Assembly: GCA_022661535.1 (NCBI GenBank)
Contig: JAKULF010000010.1
Location: 2,790,001 to 2,854,000, forward strand
DNA length: 64,000 nucleotides
Source of the DNA: Eutypa lata
Taxonomy: Eukaryota; Ascomycota; Sordariomycetes; Xylariales; Diatrypaceae
Direction: 5' to 3'
A program made the position numbers and the translations under genes. The notes below the pieces were generated by a model. That model was not told the origin of the DNA. It ran no database searches and worked only from the letters and a program-made list of their open reading frames with translations. This document shows, one piece after another, positions 1 through 12,424 of the stretch (position 1 is the stretch's first letter; every line of letters begins with the position of its first letter).

Positions 1-963
1 GGCCTTCTTCGGACAAGTATGATCAGACAAAGACTATTATTTCCTTAGCACTATCTAGCAATATCGTTGTTGTTGATGTTGCACTTCTCGAGGACTTGCT
101 TTGTCGCCTTGGTATCATCATTGAACAAAACGATTGAAGCCTGCCATTGTTGCCGTCCGCGGTATGGTCGCGAGAATCAACCTAAGAGATTGAGTCTTGA
201 TATCAAAAGACACCGTATCTACCCTTTATCCTACTTAGTTCCCTCCAACTGAACGAAAAAGAGCTTGGAAATAGAATATTCCCTTTCGAAGTTCTGGTGA
301 CAGGTCTATGACGAAATATGATAACGGCATTGTTGATGACGTTGGCTTAATGTGACAATTGTTGTTGCATAGTTCCTCGTTGAAATGCATGGAAGAGCCT
401 GCCTTCAACCTTTTTCGGGCTTTGTTAGAAAGTGTTTCAGATGAAAAACAAGCGAGAACATTTCGGGACAAGGGGATCATAACAGCAATAGTATTGCCAG
501 GACATGACTTACCAGAATGAAGGTTGAAGTCTTATCCATCATGGTCCCTCAATGAAAAAAAAGAACGGTCATGATAGGAAAACTTTGACAGCTTGGAACA
601 CCCTGTTCCTAACCCTCGTTTCTTTCGTAAATGCAACAACCGTTACCCTCAAATTCCCTTCTTTCCCCCTTCATGACACCGGTGGTACAAATGGACGGCG
701 AATCTGAGGATGACGGACCTTGGAGATGACAGTTTGGCGTCACCACAAAACAATAGTAAAGCTTGATTGGCAGTAAGTAGTAGAGAGTTGAAAAATCTGA
801 CAAGAACAGACATGAAGTACGAAATTAAAGCCAGGGTTGTAGTGAAAAGGATACGTTATCCGATGGAAGAGGTTCGAGAACTTGTTATTCGATGGAGGTG
901 TGACTGTCGAAGAAAACTTAGAACCGATAATGTTGCAAAACGTGTAGCAGCCGGCCGAAACCT
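1..963. other. Left-edge stretch without a supported gene
   Basis: Only short overlapping open frames (60-80 codons) on both strands, without recognisable domains, splice-site patterns or codon bias. The right end probably holds the 3' untranslated region of the minus-strand gene that stops at 964. The left edge is cut, so the end of a neighbouring gene cannot be excluded. Confidence 0.5.
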
Positions 964-1893
964 TCAACCCCAGAAGGTAGCAGCGTCCTCTTCTTCATCA
1001 TCCTCGGAGTCCTCTTCAGACGATGTGTCCGCCGCCGCCGCCGCCGCCTCCTCCTCCCTCGCAACGCGACTACACCTAGCAGAAAGGAGTTCGTGCAACA
1101 CCATGCCCGTACCATCGCTGCGCAGTAGATCGTCCAGATTCACGATCTCGGGGACCGCCTTCCAAGGGTCGTTGGACCATGGGTTTGTGGCGATGACCTC
1201 CTTTGAGAGCCTAATAGACGCGTTCCCCGGAAGGTTGAGGGGCGCCCAGGGGTTTCCCCACACCCCTGTTCGAATGGCCTCATTGATGGATGCTTGGTCT
1301 CGCTCAATTCTCTCCTCAGCCCAGGGAACTTTGAAGCGGGCGTTTCTCGGGAGGACGAGAATGTGGGTCGTATGGGCAGGCACTGGAAGCTGTCTGATTA
1401 TCTGGCACAGACGAACGAACTGGGGTGAGGGTTTGGTCTGGACCATTGTGTATGCGTCGCTCACATTCTGCGAGAGTAGCCAAGTCATAAAGTCAGACTG
1501 CGTGGCGGGTGGCGCCGGCTTCTGGTTGTCTATGGCGCGGCTGATGGGGTTCTTGACGGTAGATCCTGACTTGTAGAACTCGGGGGAGGAAGGATTGAGA
1601 GACTGATCACGCGGGATGGGGGCGGTTAGGCTTCTCGAAGGCAATGTCAGATGAGCTCCGGATCCAGAAGTAGGATAAGGGAAGGATTGTTGCTTCGTCC
1701 AGGACCAGTCAATGATATGTTGCTGCGGAATCTGCGGAGGCATCGGCTCGCCACTCTCGTTCGTCGTGGTGTTATCCATCTCAAGGCCATTGATCTCGAG
1801 ATCGTTGATCTCGGGGTCATTCATATCGGGATCCTGCATTCTGGAGTTGTCCGTTTCACGGTCTGCATCAAAAGGTATACCAGAGGATGCCAT
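964..1893 (-). CDS. Hypothetical protein with acidic C-terminal tail
   Basis: Single-exon frame of 309 codons, ATG at 1893 and TGA at 964. I do not recognise the family. The N-terminal 45 residues contain a degenerate tandem of short acidic units (DPDMND, DPEIND, DLEING, GLEMDN), as if a hexamer had been duplicated. The middle (about residues 130-260) is the most protein-like part, with conserved-looking hydrophobic and tryptophan-containing segments (FMTWLLSQN, VRLCQIIRQLPVP, ILVLPRNARFKVPW, NPWSNDPWKAVPEI). The C-terminus has an alanine run followed by a strongly acidic Ser/Glu/Asp tail ending in FWG. There is no signal peptide or membrane segment, so a nuclear or cytoplasmic location is plausible but inferred. 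The opposite strand also holds a long open frame (767-1576), explained by composition. No intron was needed; an extra upstream exon is possible. Confidence 0.55.
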   Translation of the reverse strand: MASSGIPFDADRETDNSRMQDPDMNDPEINDLEINGLEMDNTTTNESGEPMPPQIPQQHIIDWSWTKQQSFPYPTSGSGAHLTLPSRSLTAPIPRDQSLNPSSPEFYKSGSTVKNPISRAIDNQKPAPPATQSDFMTWLLSQNVSDAYTMVQTKPSPQFVRLCQIIRQLPVPAHTTHILVLPRNARFKVPWAEERIERDQASINEAIRTGVWGNPWAPLNLPGNASIRLSKEVIATNPWSNDPWKAVPEIVNLDDLLRSDGTGMVLHELLSARCSRVAREEEAAAAAADTSSEEDSEDDEEEDAATFWG

Positions 1894-3511
1894 GGTGCTT
1901 GATGGGATGGGGTACGGGTGATGTGTATTGTTGATGACCGTACGTGGGGAGGATGAAAGAATGATGGTAGAGGACTAGGCAGACTTGGAAGAAACACGAT
2001 ACATTGATTTGTATGAAGAGATTTGTTGCAATCGTGAAGTGTGCATGGTTTGTTAGTCCGGTGTGAGGAAACGAAAAGGGAAGGAAGCGAGGGGTAAGTA
2101 GGGTAATAATCAAAAATAATAATCACCTGCAGGTGAGGAAAGTCAATATAGGGTAAGGAGTGCCGGCTAAAATTAAGGGGTCGACGATATAGAGCAAAGT
2201 TCGTTATGGCGGAGCTGTGAACATAGGTGCACGACCCCTTCTTACGGGGGGAGTACAATGAAGACTGAACTATATATTACCCAGACAAACCTTTCACCTG
2301 GAGCATCTAAATGATAGACTCAACTGTTAACTTAACGGCCCAGATAGGACTTAGAGAGCAGCCCCTTTCCCATTGTATGGGGGGCGGGAGTGACCGATGA
2401 AGCCCATCTCCTGAAAGATATTGTCTAGTTAATTTCAAATTTCTCTTCCATACTTACACAAATAGAGAGCCAATATCGCAGCTATTTCCTAAAGTCAGTT
2501 TTTCACGGTGGTATAAAAGGCGTTAACCCTATGAAACTATATGTTGCTAGTTAAACCTCTGGGGGGCTCGGCTTGTGTTGTTGCTATATTGGATCTCGAA
2601 TGCTCTAGCTAATTAAAGGTGCTATGCAGTTTTCTAATCACATATATGTTCTTACCAAAGTCTCTGCCCTGATAGCACACTGGTACCGCAGCTTTGGCAT
2701 AATAGAATCCTTTCATGAAATGTGACACTTATACAGATCCTATTATTGTGTACCATATATGCATTGTAGTTACGTACGTATGTATGCATCGAATATCGTC
2801 ATGTACCTTTTGTCTACACCGCTAAGGCTCACTCAGAAGCAAGTCTAGCAGAAATTAAACCACCACAAATGGAGAGGGAGAAGGTATAATACACTGGTAT
2901 CTATTGCCTATTCACATAGCCATAGCGTCGGCATAGACATATATACCTGGCTAGACTGGACTGCCGCTAGGTACGAGATACTCTACATCCATCCATCCAT
3001 CCACCCACCCGTCCATTGACCCGCTTCGCACATGCCTCATGTGCTCTCTGTAGGTACCTAGCTCGCTAGCTAGATGTACCTTATATCATAACAATACCGG
3101 ACCTAACCTCCTAACTACCCCCTAGCCCAGTAATCCGCAACTACTTCATACAAACAAACAAGATGATCATGAGCCCGTAACCCATCATCATCATCGTCTT
3201 CGTCGTGCTGTGAAGCTTCATCCATATACCGTCCTTCCAGTCCACGGGAGTCATAAATATTTCCGTCATTTATCATCATCGATCCCAAAAGAAAGAGACA
3301 AATGCCAATTGCGTCGACCTATACACTTGGGGAACTCCCAATGGAGCCCTAGGAAGGGCAACTCAGACGAAAAAAAACCTATTTATGCGCCCCGTCCTCC
3401 ATACGCGCCAGAGTAGAAACCGTCGACGTCGTAAGCGCCATGGTGGTTAAAATTCTCTATGGGGAACTGCCAGGGAGAAGCAGTGACTCCAGGTCCGCCG
3501 CGGCCACCATC
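1894..3511. other. Intergenic region with (CCAT)n microsatellite
   Basis: About 1.6 kb between the 5' end of the 964-1893 gene and the 3' end of xrn1. No convincing coding frame. It contains a CCAT/CCAC tetranucleotide run at about 2987-3020 and ATCATC repeats near 3183-3200. The part just below 3511 should carry the xrn1 3' untranslated region. Confidence 0.6.
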
Positions 3512-6500
3512 CTATTCGGCCGGCGCTCCTCTAGAGCCCCTGCCGTATCCGCCACCGCCTCTTCCACGACCACGTCCGCGTCCACGTCCGCCACCGCGGC
3601 TATCGAGGCCGGCGGGAGGCGGGACTGCGTTGTACGACTGTCGGGGGAAGCCTTGTCCATTGTTATCTTGTCCCTGATGACTGCCTCCTCGACCACCGCC
3701 TCGATAACCACGTGCTCCGCGATCACCCCTCGGGCTTCCACGGCCGCCGCGACCGCCGGAGTTGCCGTTTGCTTGTTGCTGGTACGGCTGACCATTAGGC
3801 GCTGGCCGGTAGACTAGGCTGCTGTGCTGGAGATGGGGAACGCCGTTCCCGTTAGCGTAGCTACCCCTGCCATTGGCTTGATGGTGGAAGCCGTTTATAG
3901 CCCCCCGGAAGCTACCCCTAAGAGGTCCCGGCGCGGCGGCATCATGAAGCTGCCCTCTACCAGTGCCGTACCCACCGGGCTGTAGCGGTGTCGTTTGCGA
4001 TTGGGCAGGGCGTCTCTCTGCCCCGGACTTTGAGAGCGCAATAACTTGCTTGTTCGACAAGTTGAGGACTGCGTTGGCCGGGACGGTTTGGCCTCGGAAC
4101 GCGTCGCAACGGCCACCCAACGTCGTACCATTCATGAAAGTGTCATCGCAGAGCACGTCCAGCATATGATGGCTACCAATCTCGCTGATACCAACGACGG
4201 TGCCCTTCGAGGCCATGGGGATCTTTCCAGCTGCCTGAACGTACACAAGCCGATCACCTAATCGGAATCTCTGACCGCCAAGCCGTTGCTCAGCATCCTT
4301 GGGCTGCAACAGCGCAGATCGAGGAACCCCCTTTAGTTTCTTGATGTCGGCCTTCGAGCTAGCCTCCTTGGTCGCATCTACGGCCTTTTGAAGTTCCATC
4401 ACCACCTCTGAATCCAGTTGCTCGGCATCAAGAGGAACCCTTTCGAATTTACTCGTCTCGATGGTCTTGAGCCAAGCCCCGATCTCCTTGACTCTCGCAC
4501 TAGCGGCATCCTGATCCGGCCAAAGGTCGGTCTCGTCTATTTCTTTCCCTTGTGGGTTTTGCATAATGGCGGCAAAGAAGTCAGGGAATTTCGTCATGTA
4601 CTCAATGATCAGCTTTTGCGCCGCAGGGCTAAATTCCCAGCCCGTGTTCGATTTCCTGGAATATCCGAGGACCTTTTGTTTCCTGGCTTCGAATTTTAGG
4701 TTCAGTCCTAGATTCACCCTCATATTCCCACCTATCGTATTGACATAGAATGCCGATGTAATCTTGCTGAGAGTGAGTGGGTGAAGGCTAAGTTCTCTCG
4801 CAACCGCATAGGAGGGCTTGTAGTGGTTTTGCCGTTCGGCCTGGAAAATAATGTTCCTCGCAAAGTCAGGTTCCTTCGCAAGTGGAACCGATACCTTGAT
4901 ATCGGCTCGATTATCGCCATGTCCCTCCACTTGTACCGGACGTCCGTAGGCATAATCACCAAGGAAGAAGGCCCGGGATCCCACCGGAAACTCCTCCTCA
5001 AGGGGTATGGCAGCTCTTTCTATAAACCGCTCGTCCTCACTGACGACCTCGTCCACGATGACTTGTGCGGCATAATCCGTCTCCATACCGGGGATGGGTC
5101 CGTACTGCTTGATAAAAGCACCCTCGTCCGTCTTGGTGAGCCCCCTCAGCATGTCGACATGAACCAAGCATTCGACAGAACCAGTAATGATACCAAGTCG
5201 TTTGCTGTAGAAATTTTCTATACGGGAAGACTTTTTGGCCCATTCATCAATCTCTTTGCCAGAATGGTGGTTCTGTACGACTTGACCCGAACCATCACCG
5301 GCTAAAGTGTAATCAAAGAGCTCGTCGGAAACACGGACAATCTTCGCTTCTTGTAGGAAGGGATATCCAACAAAACATCTCTGCCCTAACTTGACCCTCG
5401 CAGATTCTACTCGGCTTCGTAGGTCAACGTCAGCAAGCGTCACAACCATGCTCTCGTTACGACTTTCCTGTTGGAAGACATTGACTCCGTGGAAGCCCAA
5501 AGCAGCATTGTACGGCAGTGTGGTAAGACTTGGAAAGCCTGCTAAGGCATCGATACCTAATTTAGCACCATTGACCAACCCGACATATAACTCTAACCCA
5601 TCAGTTGTCGGAAGGTCGAAGATGTTCTCAACGCAGTGACAGTAAGGAATGTCGGGGAAAATTCCTACCAGTGAGGAAGGATATGTGAAGTTGACGTTTG
5701 GGTCATGCGTGAACTTCAAGGAGACACCAAAGCCATTTCTGGATTTTTCATCAGGCGAAAGAAGGTCGTTCTTGGTAGCCATACCTGATAAGAGACGTTT
5801 CTCATCAATGAAGGGGATCTTGACAACAGCCTCCCATTCCATCTTCTTGCCATTCATGTCAAGCTCGAAGTCTCTGGGATAGAAGTCGATGATAGGTGAA
5901 TTTGGGTCAGTCATCAGCTCGTGATATACCGTGGGAACAATCTTCTTGCTTCGATCTGGCAAAACACCCATGAGCTGTTCAAATGGCCTAAAAGGTTGCC
6001 CAAGTTTGAAGTTCATGTCGGCATTGAATCCCTTCTCCACATCTAAGGACGATTAGTAGACTGCAAAACCGTTCTGAAATGATTTATAGTTACCTGAGAT
6101 CATAGGAGAATAATGATAGGCGTAGAACCATGGCCAGGAAGCAACTCCCCTATAGTAGTAAAACAATACCCACTGAAGGCCCTGGACGTAGTTCTCGCAG
6201 AGCTTCGTTAGTTCTGTCTGCTTGTTTTCGGGTGTCCACTCCTCGAATTTTTCGGCATAGTACTTGTCCTTCCATTCCAAAAGCTTCTCTTTGTACTTGG
6301 TTTGCATGGATGCTTGCGCGTCTTCAGCAGAGACGTCAATGACCTGGGAATTATCATAACGCTTCATGACACGCAGTAATGCTAAGTGCCCTTCTTCCTC
6401 CTCCTCTTCTTCTTCTTCATCGGCACCTTCAGGCTTGGCTGGGAAAGATATAATAAGGCGACGGTGCCCATCATCATCTTCCTCTGTACGCCATTCAAGG

Positions 6501-7925
6501 TGGAGATTGTCGGCTGCATCTTGAACAAACTTCCGATCTGCAGCTTTGAGTTCACTGCCGAGATCAAGGGGTTCTGTAGAACGCTTGTGAACGAATTTTC
6601 GAACCTTCTTCCATAACTCCTTTTGAGCACTTGATATGACAAGCTTTCCCTTAGACTTGGCTACTTCTTCGCCGTTCGTTTCGGCCAGCTGCTTGCTCTT
6701 CAGCCATTTTGAGTCAGCGTGCTCATGCTCGAAATGCCGATATTCCTCCTTAGAGAGCTCCTGTAGAAGTGAACCTAGACGTTCGAGATTGATCACACCC
6801 TCTTCGTTGATATACCCTTCGCATTGGGGGAGAATCTGCTTGTAGATTCGGAACATCGTAGCTAAGGCCCCTTCGTTGATATGGAGGTATGGGAGGTTTG
6901 GTAGGAAATCATTTCCAACGAAAAAGGCCATGAGAATGAAATCGTCTATAATCCGCTCCATATCAAAAGGAAATTTCAAAGCGCCGTCTTTTTTTAGATC
7001 CTGAACTTCCAACTCTAGATACTCCCGGACGATGCAGAGATGCATCAAGTAGAAATTTTGATGTTCCAACTCTTTAGACTTAGTCTTGGAAGCGCGACCA
7101 AAGGTGACTTCCTCTCGCAGAAGACAGAAATGAGGGTCGTGACTGAGGAGTCCAAGCATGATGAGATCAGCATCCAGGCCATAGAGACAATGTCGGACGT
7201 TGGAAGAATAATCAGGCTGTGCCTTGGCATTCCTGATGTACTCCATAATCTTGTGCTCGCCTTCTCCAGGTACCTCGTGGCCAGAAAGAACGATATCACA
7301 GCCCTGCCAGTCGCTGTCTTCTGATACCTTCTTATTGATGAAGTACTTCAGTTGCTGGGTCAACTTGGCCATAAACTCGGTACCGGGGGTGATGCAGTTA
7401 CTGTCGAAGGGATCGTCCTTTGGCAACTCGACACCCTCTCGAACGGCCTTGTCGCGAGCCTGCTCAGCATCTAACGCAGTTCGGAAACGACGTGCTCTCT
7501 GCTGGTTCATCTTAGCCCGAGGGGCGACACCGTCTATTGCCATGAAAAACAGCTTCTTGGGTTTAATCTTCCCGAAAAGGTGTTCGATGTAGTTGAAGAT
7601 GCGTATGAACATCTCCTCTTCGCTCAGACGGAAAGAGGTGTCGTGAGTATCTTTGTGGGTGCAGTTGTGTATAATACCATTCATATCCAGCTATACAGGT
7701 CAGCGTGGGAAATATCAGAGGCGGGAAGCTACAGGATGTCGTACGTAAAGGTTATCGAACTCGGGAATCCGATTCTCAGCAATGAGCTGAGAAATAGCCG
7801 GATATCGCTCCGAAAGCCATCGGAAGAACTTGGGAACACTGTAGGAGCTGTTAGTACATGCCATTGCAATGCGCATCGTCTAATATGCAAAGTAGGGCAA
7901 CATAGGAGGAGAGGACTCACCCCAT
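3512..7925 (-). CDS. xrn1: 5'-3' exoribonuclease 1 (Xrn1/Kem1)
   Basis: Cytoplasmic 5'-3' exonuclease that degrades decapped mRNA. Four exons on the minus strand: 7921-7925, 7745-7838, 6094-7690 and 3512-6042, encoding 1408 residues. The first coding exon is only ATGGG; joined to the second it gives the family-typical start MGVPKFFRWLSERYP. All introns are GT-AG (82, 54 and 51 nt). The acidic metal-binding residues fall at the yeast positions: D35 (LDMNGI), D86 (AIDGVAPRAKMNQQRARRFR), E176 and E178 (GEGEHK), D206 and D208 (GLDADL), and the VGNDFLP aspartate near 294. An acidic Glu run near residue 430 is followed by the linker and the D1-D4 region needed for activity. The C-terminus is long, low-complexity and RGG/Gln/Asn-rich, typical of RNA-binding tails. 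Length is close to other fungal Xrn1 proteins (about 1400-1530). Divergently placed from hat2 with about 1.1 kb between the start codons. Confidence 0.97.
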
Positions 7926-9053
7926 TCTGTCGACGTATACTTGGTTAGACCAATATGCAGGGTATCTCAAGAAATTGGCTCAATAATGAAAATGCGCCAG
8001 AGAAGAAAGCCAGCAACGGAAGTAAGGGCTTTCGATGGGTATAGTCAGAAAGAAGGAAAGGTAGACAAAGAAGCCGGCAACCTGAAGAGAGATTGTTGTG
8101 TGGTAAAATAAAGATCCTATATTGGAGAGAGAAAAAGCCAACAAAAATGATGTATCCGGTGAACACCTAAATAATGCATTTGGTGACAGACTAGTCAGAG
8201 AGGGATAACTAATTTTATATGGAAGTTTCCGCTGTAACCATTATTAGGTATGAGGCTGTCGTTGTCACTACGGCTGTTGATAAGTGAGTCGTCGTCCGGT
8301 GAGGAATCATTGACTAAGTAACTAAAGTAGCAAGTAACCTTCATGATGCGGGCACATACGATACAAAGTCAAAAGTTATGGCCTGACTTATCAGGTTTAT
8401 GTAATCATGCACTAGTCTATATTAAGACTAGTGGTGCAGTTAAGTGGATGACCTTCCCTTTAATATACATACATACATGCCTCTGCATAGACTGTATGTT
8501 CCTCGTAAGGAGCAAAGAAATGAACGTATATTGCTTGAAGTTTCCTGTTTAAAGCCATACCTACCCTCGAATATCTGTCTATATGATTGCCTATATACAA
8601 TACAATACAATACATTGTTTTTAAAATAAAAGAAAATTAATGGAGGGTTTGCTAAAGATGCAGCTAGCCTTTAAACCCCACAACTGAGGTAAGGCCCCAT
8701 CCTTTCTTCTGAGCCGCACTCAGACAACCTACACAGGTACCTATGCACGGGCCTGTTACTTTAGCCTGCACTGCTTGCTATGTAGCTACAGGGTACCTAC
8801 CTGCCTATGCAGCTCTGAGAATTACATTTTACACTTTACGCGCACCGCGTTTCCTCTGTCGCGAACCTCAGGTCCTGAGGCTTAAAACCACCGATTGAAC
8901 ACACCAGCCAGCGCAATTTTTTTATTTCGCCTGGCATCACAACCATCGCCACTGCAGTTGAATTGCCTAGAATCCACTGGAATTAACACCTGGAGTTTCA
9001 TATTCCACAGGCTGTATTCCTTTCAGGTATCTCTAACACATCAACTATAAATC
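7926..9053. promoter_or_regulatory. Divergent promoter region between xrn1 and hat2
   Basis: 1.1 kb between the start codons of two divergent genes, so it must hold both promoters and 5' untranslated regions. I see no coding frame. A short stretch around 8695-8830 contains repeated TACCTA/GGTACC-type motifs of the kind scattered through other intergenic regions of the window. No single TATA box stands out. Confidence 0.6.
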
Positions 9054-10687
9054 ATGGCGCTTCCCCAGGTTGTCGACGATGTTGACGGTTTGTCTTTCCC
9101 ACAAATCTTCTCTCAATCTTAAACTTAGCATTATTGACATCTCCTTCTAGTCGACATGGATAGCCAAGAGATTGATGAGGATGGAGCCCAGAGACAGATC
9201 AATGAAGGTATTTTCTAATTCTTCTATACCTTGTCATCCAATTAGGTAATAATCTAACCTTGCGCAGAGTACAAAACATGGAAGAAGAACTCTCCTTTTC
9301 TCTATGACATGATTCTAAGGTAAGACATCTATACATATACACACATATATATATATATCCCTTGAAGTTCGGCTATTTCACGACTGGGTACATGCTAACT
9401 CAACCCAGCACTGCTCTTACATGGCCTACTCTCACCGTCCAATGGTTTCCCGACGTCAAGGAACCCGAGGGCAAGAATGTTCGCATCCACCGGGCCTTAA
9501 TAGGCACCCACACATCCGATTCGTCGACTCTGCCTAACTACGTCCAAATCGCCGAAGTCGAGATTCCCAAGTCCGTTCGCCCTAACGCGCGCGACTATGA
9601 CGAGGAGCGGGGCGAGATAGGTGGCTACGGCAAGATAGAGACGCCGCCTATGAAATGGAACATCGTGCAGAAGATTGACCATCCAAGCGAAGTCAACAAG
9701 GCTCGATACTGTCCACAGAACCCCGATCTCATCGCGACTCTAGCCGTCAACGGCGACATTCTCATCTTCGACCGAACCAAGCACAGCTCTGAGCCCAATG
9801 GTAAGGTTAATGCCCAGATTATGCTGGAAGGTCATAAGCAAGAGGGCTTTGGTTTGGATTGGAACCCCCACGTGGAAGGGTCTTTGGCTTCAGGAAGCGA
9901 AGACCAGACCGTTTGCCTTTGGTATGTATCTCGAATTACAAAGTCATGCGATCCCTAAGCTAATATCAGAAAAAGGGACCTCAAGTCGCTACAAAATGGC
10001 AGTTCAACCTTGAAACCATCACGCCGATACACCCATCACACCAATATCGTGAATGATGTTCAGTATCATCCCATCTCGAAGAACTTCATCGGCAGTGTCT
10101 CGGACGATTTGACTCTGCAGATTCTAGATGTCAGACAGCCTTCTACCACTCAGTCGTCAATGGTTGCCAAGGATGGACATAGTGACGCCATCAACTCTTT
10201 GGCTTTCAATCCATCTACCGAGGTCCTGGTCGCAACTGCTTCCGCCGATAATACTATCGGCATCTGGGATTTGCGTAATGTGAAGGAGAAAGTTCATACT
10301 CTCGATGGTCACCAAGATGCCGTCACTTCCATTTCTTGGCATCCCCACGAAGCTGGAATACTCGGCAGTGCTAGTTACGACCGGCGCATCATCTTCTGGG
10401 ACCTCAGCCGGGTTGGTGAGGAGCAACAACCAGATGATCAAGAGGATGGTCCTCCTGAGCTGTAAGTCTAATCAAGCCTCCATACTCGCCGGCTATCTTG
10501 CTAACTTGACAGCCTATTCATGCATGGTGGCCATACAAATCACCTCGCTGACTTTAGTTGGAACTTGAACGATCCCTGGCTGGTGGCCAGTGCGGCTGAA
10601 GATAATATGCTACAGATCTGGAAAGTCGCGGAATCCATTGTCGGCAAGGACGAGAGCGACATTCCGCTTGATGAGCTTGGCAGGTAA
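9054..10687 (+). CDS. hat2: Histone acetyltransferase type B subunit 2 / RbAp48-like WD40 protein
   Basis: WD40 histone-binding chaperone; Hat2 pairs with the Hat1 acetyltransferase to bind and acetylate new histone H4, and relatives serve in CAF-1 and other chromatin complexes. Six exons: 9054-9087, 9151-9207, 9268-9319, 9409-9921, 9976-10461, 10513-10687, giving 438 residues. The N-terminal CAF1C/RbAp48 helix (INEEYKTWKKNSPFLYDMI, then STALTWPTLTVQW) is diagnostic, followed by WD repeats ending in LW, IWD, FWD and IWK. The phrases YDEERGEIGGYG and GHTNHLADFSWNLNDPW are typical of fungal Hat2. Splicing is supported by frame continuity across all five introns (51-89 nt); the fourth acceptor is an unusual AAAAAG at 9975. 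If the donor GTAAAG at 10684 is used, the protein instead ends in a further exon, 10800-10899 (see findings). Assignment to Hat2 rather than Msi1 is by remembered similarity. Confidence 0.9.
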
Positions 10688-10799
10688 AGAAAGAGGTGGC
10701 ACGCACACGCACACGCATAGCCGATCCGATCCGATTCGAAACAACACGAGAACTAACAACTTTGGGAGCTGGTAGCCGCTAACATTGGGTTTATGGCAG

Positions 10800-10899
10800 G
10801 TCTAAGGTGAAGAAGGAGTACCAGAGATATCTCTACGATAAGGAAAGGGAGAGACGCTCTGAACGGCTACGGGAACTTCGTTCGCCAAAGCCCGCGTAA
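10800..10899 (+). CDS. Possible alternative last exon of hat2
   Basis: Reading through the donor at 10684 gives a stop at once (TAA, 10685-10687). Removing 10684-10799 (GTAAAG...GGCAG, 116 nt) instead keeps the frame and adds 32 highly charged residues beginning SKVKKEYQRYLYDKERERR and ending KPA before TAA at 10897. The added tail is Lys/Arg/Glu-rich and looks helical. Both forms are in frame, so this may be real alternative splicing or a fortuitous open frame. Known fungal Hat2 proteins that I recall end near the first stop. Confidence 0.4.
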
Positions 10900-12420
10900 C
10901 TACTAGGCGTATGGGCGGTGGCAGATGTAGATAGATACCCTCTGTGTTGCTGTGGTTAGGACAGCACTCTACGGCGATTTGGGCTCGGTATGGCATCATG
11001 ATGCGTTTCCGTGGCAAGAGGAAATGTGGCACATGCTCTTGAAACCAGTTCAGCATGTTGACAAGAAAAATTCATTGATTTACAGCTCTACTTTTATATG
11101 CTATGTTTTAGCTATAGTCTTTAGTGATGGCCACCAGGGTGTTCCACGACCTTCTGTAAAGCTATCTCAATCATCCAAACTTGCTGCAGAGGCAGTTTTA
11201 TTTTACATTTGTCGATATAGGGTTGGCCTACCCTACTGAACGTCCTCAAGCTTTCACAATCACACGATGCATAGCCGATGTAAGCCATACTGATCATCAC
11301 ACTCGCCTAACAAGCCACAATGATATCGCCAAGTGCCCCTTAACGGGACAAACGCTCATTTTAAGGTACTTATCCGTTTACTGTCCCTTTACAGTGCAGC
11401 TTGTTCGGGTTTAAGTGCCGTTCGATCATGATAAATTGTCTTGGGAGTTCTAGAGCGACCCATGGCCCGGTCCAGTTTTGTGGCGGCTGTCTCAGGGGTA
11501 TGCGTATCGGCTCACCACCATACATCTACACCATTATCTGGAAGCTCTGACTAATGGGGAGTTATGGTTTCCCTGACTAAAGATTACTCTTTATCTTTGA
11601 TGGGGAGCCTTCTTAGATCATACACTGTCCAGGTCTAAGTTAGAGATAGTCTACAAGTAGGTTCATACGACAAACTCCCTATTTGCATATTAGGACCAGG
11701 GGATAGGAAAGGCTCCGTCTATACGTATAGAAGAGGCTTATAGGTTTCTAGCGGCGCAACCCGTAATAGGAAGTGTCACCCGGCAATCTCATATCTCCAG
11801 GGCAGAGGATCAGTCAGGTCCAGAATGCGGGGAACGGCGCGGCTCTCCCTATCGGGTTTCGACTGCCGGTGCCAAGGGAGGGTCTCGCTATATATCCGAG
11901 ACGACAGCTACCACATCGTATTCCCAGAAACTGGAATCCCCAACTCCCCTACCAACAAAACAAGCCTGCTGCCGTCAAGCCGATTTGGTAGGTGAATTTA
12001 GAAATTAGCGCGAGGAACCATTATTGATGGGAAAGCCCACCCCCCCTCCCCGGCGGTAATAACAACAACTTCCTAAGGACAAGCAAGGATGGGTTTTAAG
12101 GATAAGAAACAACGTGGCTAGACGATAACATCCTGCAGGCCAAGAAATACATATAGAGATTTTTACCAGCCAGTCGTATCACGTCCCGAATCGATATACC
12201 AAGATGGCCGGCGGATAAGAGAGCCTCGAATCAAGATGGGGGACCTTAGCAACCTTCCCTATTGGTATCATGAAGCCGTCTTCTATAGCATCTTCTATGC
12301 CACTTTCTCCCCCTATTCCTAAGCTACTTCCTAATTGAACAAAGTCAACGCGGAGCCTAGATTCAAGATGGGGGGTTTCACGATAACATCGTGTAAGCAC
12401 ACCGGCTAGAGACACACACA
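10900..12420. other. Intergenic region with direct repeats upstream of the protease gene
   Basis: About 1.5 kb without a credible coding frame. Near its right end a roughly 23-bp sequence occurs twice, at 12221-12243 and 12353-12375 (shared core TCAAGATGGGGG, two or three mismatches overall). A related ACGATAACATC element is found at 12122 and 12380. They lie 150-310 bp upstream of the protease start codon and could be upstream regulatory elements. Confidence 0.5.
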
Positions 12421-12424
12421 CACA

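Noticed and set aside
767..1576. 269-codon plus-strand frame opposite the acidic-tailed protein
   Set aside because: Mirror of the minus-strand gene; poly-Ser and poly-Ala runs come from the acidic tail codons. No splice or domain support.
4781..5305. 174-codon plus-strand frame inside xrn1
   Set aside because: Lies wholly antisense to conserved Xrn1 coding sequence.
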